A stretch of DNA of 15,143 nucleotides from contig CAIPTQ010000195.1 of assembly GCA_903868035.1 (NCBI GenBank), forward strand, positions 1 through 15,143, given 5' to 3'. This document shows positions 6,343 to 14,300 of this stretch, piece after piece. The notes below the pieces were generated by a model. It saw only the letters and a list, made by a program, of their open reading frames with translations. It had not been told where the DNA came from and did no database searches. The DNA comes from an uncultured Phycisphaerales bacterium (GTDB lineage Bacteria > Planctomycetota > Phycisphaerae > WQYP01). The first letter of the stretch is position 1. Each line of letters begins with the position of its first letter. Position numbers and translations under genes: made by a program.

Positions 6343-7716
6343 ATGGGGATTACCATCGCCCGGGTATGCTTTTGGAAAATGATTGTGGTGGTTGTGGGTC
6401 TGGTCGGTGCCGCCCTGAGCGCACCGGGCTGCGCCCATTTTCCGGTCAATGCGCCGCTGGCGCGCTTTGACCCTCATGCCGGCTATCGCTTTGAAAATCT
6501 TCCCCCGACGGAAAAGAATACCGATGCCGTGTTTGTCGTGCTGGCGTTCTCCGGCGGCGGCATGCGGTCGGCGGCCTATAGCTTTGGTTTGCTGGAAGAA
6601 CTGCGGAACACGCCGATCCGTTTCGCCGGCCCGCCGCGCTCGCTGCTGGATGAAGTGGACGTCGTCTCTTCGGTTTCCGCCAGCAGCATCACCGCCGCCT
6701 ATTATGCCGCCCAGCAGGAACAGATGTTCCAGACGTTCCTTCCGCGGGTGTTGTACCGGGATCTCGAGGCGCTGGTGGCGGCCTATGCGCTCAATCCGGT
6801 GAACTGGGCGCGGCTGGCGTCGCCGACGTTCAGCCGCACGGATCTCTTCGCGGAACTACTGGACAACGAGATTTACGACCATCTCACCTTTGCCGATCTC
6901 ATCCGCGCGCGGCGCCGGCCCTACGTGCTGCTGAACGCCGCGGATTTCAGCCTCGGGACGCATTTCGAGTTTACCCAGGAGCAATTCGATTTCCTCTATT
7001 CCGACCTCGCCTCGGTGCCGCTGGCCCGGGCGGTGGTCGCGTCCATGACCGTGCCCGTGGTTCTGGCGCCCGTCAATATCGAAAATTATCCGCACGGCCC
7101 CGATTTTCGCGAGCCCGCGTGGCTCGCCGCGACCCTGGCGGACAAAAACGCCTCGCGCCGTGTGCAGCAGCGCGCCCAGAACCTGCGCTCCTACGAAGAT
7201 GCCGCCAACCGCCCGCACATCCGGGTGCTCGATGGCGCCTATGGCGACTACCGGGGCCTGCAAGGGCCGATGATCGCGTTTATCTCGCCCGATGGGGATT
7301 TCTCGATTCGCCGGCTGATCAACGAACATAAAATCAAAAAGCTGGTGATCATTTCCGCCAATGTCGCGCGCACCCCCGACCTACACTTTGACCGCACGCT
7401 CCGTTCGCCAAGCTGGTACGACACGCTCTATTTTGGGCTCACGGCGCCGATCCGCAACAATGCCGCCGAAATCGTGACCGTGTTCGAGGAATTGCTGCAA
7501 GCCGACCATGCGCACAAGGATACGCCGCCGTATGAGTCGTACTTCATCACGCTGGATTTCAGCGACGTGCAAGAACCCGCCCTGCGCCAGCGACTGGAGA
7601 AGTCGCCGACCGCGCTGTCGCTGACGCGCGACCAGGTCGATGACCTGCGCCGCGCGGCGGCGGAGGCCTTGCGGAATTCCGCGGAGTTTCAGCGGTTGTT
7701 GAAGGACCTGAATTGA
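6343..7716 (+). CDS. patatin-like phospholipase family protein, probably exported lipoprotein
   Basis: The 457-residue protein has the patatin layout: oxyanion-hole SGGGMR at 70-75, the nucleophile region SVSAS with Ser112, and the Asp of the dyad in DGA at 297-299. Patatins hydrolyse acyl esters of membrane lipids with a Ser-Asp dyad. The usual GxSxG is degenerate here (SxSxS), so activity is uncertain. The N-terminus has Arg7 and Lys12, then a hydrophobic segment (about 13-24) ending in SAPGC with Cys30, which suggests a signal peptide and possibly a lipid-modified cysteine, though the lipobox is not ideal. The ATG at 6343 is chosen over an in-frame TTG at 6310 because it fits the putative promoter and leaves a normal signal peptide; an internal ATG at 6379 would remove the positive charges. 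It is transcribed away from the lipid-type operon. Confidence 0.85.
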   Translation: MGITIARVCFWKMIVVVVGLVGAALSAPGCAHFPVNAPLARFDPHAGYRFENLPPTEKNTDAVFVVLAFSGGGMRSAAYSFGLLEELRNTPIRFAGPPRSLLDEVDVVSSVSASSITAAYYAAQQEQMFQTFLPRVLYRDLEALVAAYALNPVNWARLASPTFSRTDLFAELLDNEIYDHLTFADLIRARRRPYVLLNAADFSLGTHFEFTQEQFDFLYSDLASVPLARAVVASMTVPVVLAPVNIENYPHGPDFREPAWLAATLADKNASRRVQQRAQNLRSYEDAANRPHIRVLDGAYGDYRGLQGPMIAFISPDGDFSIRRLINEHKIKKLVIISANVARTPDLHFDRTLRSPSWYDTLYFGLTAPIRNNAAEIVTVFEELLQADHAHKDTPPYESYFITLDFSDVQEPALRQRLEKSPTALSLTRDQVDDLRRAAAEALRNSAEFQRLLKDLN

Positions 7717-8339
7717 ATCATGACCTGCGAGTAGCGGTTGGGGTGACGGCGGTGCGCGCAACGCCTCCACCATTCGCACTTACGCATATCCCTCATCCCT
7801 CATCCCTCCTCCCCAATTCACGCTTTTATTTCAACTTCTCCAAGATGCAAAGAAAAATCTTAAATTATCCTGTTTTTTAACCTGGATTATCGCAATTTAA
7901 GCTCTACCGCCGTCCGTTGCACCACCGCTTTGGTTCCGGCTAAGGGCATCGCATCAACGCACATGCGTATAATAGTGGTGCACCCAAGTATATCGCGCTA
8001 AATTTATGCAAAATTGGATGCATATATCCAATAATCACAAGTGCCTGTAAACACATAAATTACGCTTATAGTCTGCACCTATGCTATTGGTTTTCAGTTA
8101 ATATCGGACAAAATCGGTCGGTAAAAATTTGCATTTCGATGAATTCGGGCCATTATGTGCCTGACCCGTATCATGGATGATTGGGTCCACATTTGCGTGG
8201 GATTTACCTATCTCTATTGTTGTCAACCCATTGGGTTTGGCACACCACGTGATAATGAAGTCTTAAAACGACAGGGAAGTCGGATGTACTTTCTTTCCCG
8301 ACGGCACGATTCAGTCGTCCGTCCTGACGCGAGTACTGC
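7717..8339. other. gene-poor intergenic region, AT-rich from about 7,820 to 8,300
   Basis: No convincing gene is visible. A 74-codon ORF at 8155-8379 overlaps the next gene, has no ribosome binding site and no recognisable features. From about 7,820 the composition turns AT-rich, unlike all flanking genes. It contains TATAAT at 7968-7973 without a good -35, a TTGGAT/ATCCAA inverted repeat (8014-8019 and 8026-8031), and two short inverted pairs near 8279-8325 (GTCGG/CCGAC and GACGG/CCGTC). Together with its length this suggests a regulatory region for the giant gene, or a horizontally acquired or decayed stretch. Confidence 0.5.
7788..7814. repeat. three tandem heptamers ATCCCTC plus C-run; G-quadruplex potential on minus strand
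   Basis: ATCCCTC occurs three times in perfect tandem (7788-7808) and is followed by CTCCCC. The complementary strand therefore has four runs of three or more G separated by 4-nt loops, which satisfies the usual G-quadruplex pattern. It lies about 70 bp after the patatin-like gene. Confidence 0.7.
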
Positions 8340-11300
8340 ATGCGGGCATCAGTGTCGAATGCTCAGGATCACTCTCTGACAGGCATGCTGCGCGCCCCCG
8401 GCGCGCGGGCCTTGTCGCGGTCGCGCGCCCGCCGCCAGCGACCCGCGCCGCATGCCCCGCGCTGGCTGGGTTGCGAGGCCCTCGAACAGCGACTCATGCT
8501 CTCGGGGAATCTGGCGATTACCGGAGTAAAAAGTCTGGGCGGGGCGGGGCATCCCTTCGACTCTCTGGAAGTCAAATTCAATCAGGAAATCCAGGCCTCC
8601 ACTTTTGACACCTCCGACATCACCATCAACGGCACCCCCGGCATCGCCAGTGCCGTCACTCAGATTGATACCACCACCTATCGCGTGGACCTCACCGCCG
8701 GCACCACCGGCGCGGACGTCTATGACTTGAAGATCGGGCCGGACATCCTCGATCTTGCCGCCACCCCCATGAACCAGGACGGCAACCTGACTCCCGGTGA
8801 ATTGACCGACGCCTATTCCGCCAAGCTCATCTCCTCCGCCCAGTCCATCGCCTCGGGCGTCACTACGTTTGATCAGCAGAACCTGGTCGTCTATGGCGCG
8901 GCCGTCTCCTTCGCCGGCGGCCACACGCTGGGAACCGTCAGCCTTGACGGTGCGGCCACGGCCAGTTTTGCCGCTTCGGTCAACGTCCTCAACCTCACCG
9001 TGGGCGGAGCCTCGCGCGTCAATCTTGCCGGCGGCATGACCCTCACCGCCACCGGCACCATCCTCATCACCGGCAACTCCACCATCCTCGCCCAGGGGGC
9101 CAACACCACCGCGCAGGTCGGCGGCATCTGGGCCGGCCAGGGCGTCATCATTGTCGGCAGCGCCCTCACGATTGATTCCGGTTCCACCCTCACCGCCGAC
9201 GCCCAGGGCTATGCCGGCGCGGCTCCCGCCTTCCAGACCGGTGCCGGTCCCGGCGGTGGCAGCGGCGGTGCCGGCGGCGGGGCGGGTGCGGGCTACGGCG
9301 GGGTAGGGGGGTACAGTTCCCAGTGGCGCTATCCCGGCCGCCCGTACGGCTCGGCCACCCAGCCCACCGACCTCGGCTCCGGCGGCGCCTCCGACGACCA
9401 CAGCGGCGACTTCGGCGGCAACGGCGGCGGAGTCATCAAACTCGTCCTCTCCGGTGCCCTCAACGTCAATGGTTCCATCTCCGCCAACGGCGCCAATGGC
9501 CAGTACGACGGCGGTGCCGGCGGCTCCGGCGGTTCGATCTGGATTGCCGCCGACGCCATCACCGGAACCGGCGCCATCCAGGCCAATGGCGGCAGCGCCC
9601 CCAATACATCCTGGCCCGGCGGCGGCGGCGGCGGACGCGTCGCCCTCTACTACGATTCCGCCTTCAGCCTCCCCCGCGCCAACGTCTCCGTCACCGGCGG
9701 CACCGGCTTCCGCAGCGCCGCCGTGGGCACGATCTACGTGCTCGACAACACCCCGCTCGGTCCCCGCATCATCGCCAGCGACCCCTCCTTCATCACCTCC
9801 CGCACCGACGTCACCACCATTCACCTGACCACCTCCGAGGCCCTGGCCACCACCTCCGCCAACGACCCCGCCAACTATTCTCTCATCTACGCCGGTGCCG
9901 ACCGCGCCTTCGGCACCGCCGACGACGTCACCATCACCCTCACCCCCGCCTATCTCGATGGCACCACCCAGATCTACCTCTCCGCCGCCGGTGCCCTCAC
10001 TCCGGGCCTCTACCAACTCACCGCCAAGTCCACCGGCCTCCAAGACCCCGCCGGCAATCCCCTCGACCAAAACCAGGACGGCCTGGCCGAAGACTACGTC
10101 GCCACCCTCGAAGTGGACACCACCGCCCCCACCGTCGCCTCCATTGCCCCCGCCTCGGCGCTCTCCTTCGACGGCAACGACTACGTCATGACCATGGCCC
10201 GCAACTGGGGCTTCGCCACCACCGCCACCGTCGGGGCCTGGGTCAAACCCACCTCCGGCGGCACCGTCTTCTCGATGGACTGGACCGACGCCTACGATGA
10301 ACTCCTGCTCTATGTCTCATCCGACGGCAGCGTCCAGTTCTACAACCATTACCGCCCCGGCAACTACACCGGCATCTCCAGCGCCCCCGGCCTCGCCCCC
10401 ATGGGGAGTTGGACCTACATTTCCGGCGTCATCGACGGCAGCCGCAATAACTTGCATCTCTTCATCAACGGCACCGAAGTCACCACCACCCCCACCACCG
10501 CCGGCGCCCAGGTGGACATTGTCGATTCCACTCCCCGCGTCGCCGCCATCGGCCAGCGCCCCGGCCACTGGGTCGCCAGCGAAGCCTACAACGGCCAGAT
10601 CGCCGACGTGCGCCTCTGGAACCGCCCCCTCTCCGCCTCCGAACTCCAGACCGCCATGGTGACCCCCTCCACATCCGCCGACCCCGGCCTGGTCCTCAAC
10701 TGGCGCCTCGATGAAGGTTACGGCCAGGTCATCACCGACTATTCCGGCCACGGCAACACCGGCTATTACACCCCGCCGCCCTATCAAACAGATTGGCCCA
10801 CCTGGGTCAACGCCACCCCGGAAAATCAGAAATACGCCCTCCGCGTGGTCTTCAACGATCTCGGCGGCCTTGACCCCGCCACCGTCACCAACATCGCCAA
10901 CTACCATCTTCTCGCCAGCGGCCGCGACGGCACCTTCGCCGACGGCAACGAAACCGACCGCTCCTCCTGGCTCACCCGCGTCGATTTCGACCCCGCCTCC
11001 CGCACCGCCATCCTCCGCCTCTCCCAAGTCCTCCCCGAAGATGCCTATCAACTCACCATCCGCAGCGCCGGCATCCGTGATGCCGCCGGCAACCCCCTCG
11101 GCGGCGGCATCGACTACGTCAGCCCAGCCCTCAACATCGTCGAGACCCCCGCCACCGTCACCATCTCCCTCAACCCTGCCGACGACTCCGGCGCCAACGC
11201 CGCCGACCGCATCACCAACAACACCACCCCGCGCTTCTCCGTGACCGTCAACAAGCCCGGCACCATCCAGTTGGATTACGACAACAACGGCACCTACGAA

Positions 11301-14300
11301 CAATCCCTCCCCGTCGCCTCCGCCGGTACCTACACCTTCCTTACCCCCGCCCCCTGGGGCGACGGCCCCCATACCGTCCGCGCCCACTTCATCCCCTGGG
11401 TGGGCCAGACCGCAGACAGCTCCACCGCCCTTATCATTGACACCCATGGGGCGCTCCTCCCCGGTGCCGCCAGCGGCGTGGGCCTCCTCTTCGACGGCAT
11501 GAACGATTATCTCGCCACCCCCGACCTCCGCTCCGGCTTCACCACCGACACCATCACCCTGGAACTCTGGTTCAACGCCTCCGGTCCCGGCGTCCTGATT
11601 GCCGAGACCGGCGCCCCGGTTCCCAACAGCGGCTGGCATGAATCCTCCATCGAAATCCTCACCTCCGGCGAAGTCCGCGTCCGCAACTGGAACCTCGCCT
11701 CCGTCAGTGTCGGCACCGTCGCCTTCGGCACCTGGCATCATGTCGCCCTCCGCTATGACCATGCCACCGGTATCACCAACGGCTACCTTGACGGTGTCAA
11801 GGCCCTGGCCACGGCCTCCGGTGACCGCGCGGCTCCCTGGGAATCCGGCTACGAACAACATTTCCTGCTGGGTGCCACCGAAGGCACCAACCTCGGCTCC
11901 GGGGCCTACTTCAACGGCCAGTTGGACGATTTCCGCGTTTGGTCCACCGCCCGCACCGATGACCAAATCCGCGCTGACATGAACGCCCGTCTCACCGGCA
12001 CTGAAACCGGTCTTGTCGCCGCCTATAACATGGATGAAAGTCAAGGTGCCATCGCACATGACATCACCCCCGCCGCCCGCAACGCCACCCTCGCCCCCGG
12101 CTCCGCCGCCCCGGCCTGGTCCGGCTCGGCCCTCGCCCCCGCCGGCGCCATGCTCTTTGACGGCTCCAGCGACTACATCAACATCGGCGACAGCGCCAGC
12201 CTCCATCTCTCCTCCGGCCTCACCTTTGAAGCTTGGGTCAACCCGCGCAATCCCGGCGGCGATCAGCCCGTCTTCGCCAAGGAAGGCCCCGGCAATCAGC
12301 AGTCCTACTGGTTCGGCCTCTATGGCAACCAATTCGGCCTCCTCATCAGCAACGGCGGCGGCGGCTGGCCATGCGACGCCCGCCACAGCGGCTCGATTGC
12401 CGCCGGCGTCTGGCAGCACATCGCCAGCACCTGGGACGGCACCACCTGGCGCAATTACCTCAACGGCGTCCTCGTCGGTCAGGGCACCTATACCGGCCCA
12501 CTGGCCAATTCCGCCGCCCGCCTCATGATTGGCCGCAATTCTGAATTCGACACGACGCATTTCGCGGGCTCTCTGGCAGACATCCAAATCTGGACCGTCG
12601 CTCGCACCCAATCCCAGATTGCCGCTGACATGCGCCAGATACTCCCCGACGCCACCCCCGGCCTCGCCGCCTACTGGCGTTTGGATGATGCCGGTCCCAA
12701 CGTCGCCGACCACAGCGGCAACGGCAACACCGGCACCTTCGGCAACGGCGATCCCGCCCGCTCACCCCTCCCCATTCCCTCAACCATTGAGATGCAGCAC
12801 CAAGCCATTCGCATCAGCTTCGGCGACGCCAACACCATGGACCCCGCCACCCTCCTCAATCCCGCCCAATACCGACTCCTGGCCAGTGGCGGCGATCGCA
12901 CCTTCGCCGACGGCAATGAAACGGACCTCTCCTCCTGGATCACCTCCGTGGCCTTCGATCCCGTCACCCAGTCCGCCACTCTCTACCTCTCCCAACCGCT
13001 CCCCGATGATTACTATCAGGTCACCGTCCGCAGTGCCGGCATTCTCGACATCGCCGGCAACACCTTCGCCGGCGGCGTAGACCAAACCATCACCGCCCTG
13101 GGCATCGTCGATAGCCCAGCCACAATCTCCAGCGTCATGGAGACCGCCAGCGACACCGGCGTTTCCTCAACCGATGGGTTAACCACTGTCCGTACCCCCG
13201 CCATCGACGTCACCGTCAACAAGCGCGGCACCATCGACGTCGATTTCAACGGCGATGGGCAGTACGAAGTCTCGCTCAACGTCGATGCTGCGGGAACCTA
13301 CGTGTTCACGCCCGCCGCCCCGCTGTCCGACGGCCAGCACATCGTCACCGCGCGCTTCACCCCCTGGGTCGGCCAGCAGGCGTTCAGCACGCTTACCCTC
13401 ACCGTGGACACTGTCAGCCCCACGCTCGTCAATGTCAACCAAGGCTCGGCCTTGTCCTTCAACGGCACCAGCACGCTGGTCTCCATGGGCGACGTTCCCG
13501 CCCTGGTCATGACGCGCAGCCTCACCTTGGAAGCCTGGATTTTCCCCCGCAGCAACACCACGGCCACCATCGCCGGTAAGGACGGCCAATACCTGCTGAC
13601 CCGCTCTTCCGGGGGCACCATTTACTGGTCCTTCGCCGGCACCGGCTACCCCGGCTCACCCGGCTGGGGTTACAACAACACCGGCGTCTATACCCCGCTC
13701 AACCAATGGTCCCATGTCGCCGTCACCTACGAAGCCGGCGTCATCAAAACTTACCTCAATGGCGTGCTGGCGCACACCTACAACGGTTCGAGCCTCCTCG
13801 GCAACGCCAGCCCCGCGACCAGTCAATTCTGGATCGGGGCGCGCCAGGCGGGGACGGAATTCTTCGACGGCATGATCGACGACGTCCGCCTCTACAACGT
13901 CGCTCTCTCCGATCAGGCCCTCAGTTCCACCTATCTTCGCAAACTCACCGGCGCCGAATTGGGCCTCGTCGGTTACTGGCGCTTCGATGAAGGTTCCGGC
14001 ACCACGGTTGCCGACCTCACCGGCCATGGCCTCACCGGCACGCTCGGGGCGGGCGTGGCCAGCCAGCGCCCCGTTTGGACCACCCTCACCCCCGCGCCCC
14101 TCACCGTTCAGACGCCCCTGGCCCCCTATTACCAACGCACCATCACCTTCAGCGAACCGATTGACCCCGCCAGCTTCTCGACCGCCAATATTCATATCCT
14201 CGGCCCCGGCGGCGTCGATCTGGGTGCCGCCCTCTCCATCTCCGGCAATGGCACCACCTACACCGTGCTTTTCAACCCCGTCAATGCCGCGGGCGTCTAT

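Noticed and set aside
5922..6470. Plus-strand ORF of 182 codons
   Set aside because: It runs through the inverted-repeat element and a promoter and contains the spurious TRSVSEG peptide typical of that repeat.
8155..8379. 74-codon ORF before the giant gene
   Set aside because: No ribosome binding site, no recognisable features, and it overlaps the start of the giant gene in another frame.
8349..12713. Long minus-strand ORFs of 573 and 798 codons rich in Gly, Ala, Val, Asp
   Set aside because: They are antisense to the giant gene; their composition is what NNC-biased codons of a Gly/Thr/Ala-rich protein give on the opposite strand, and they show no domains.
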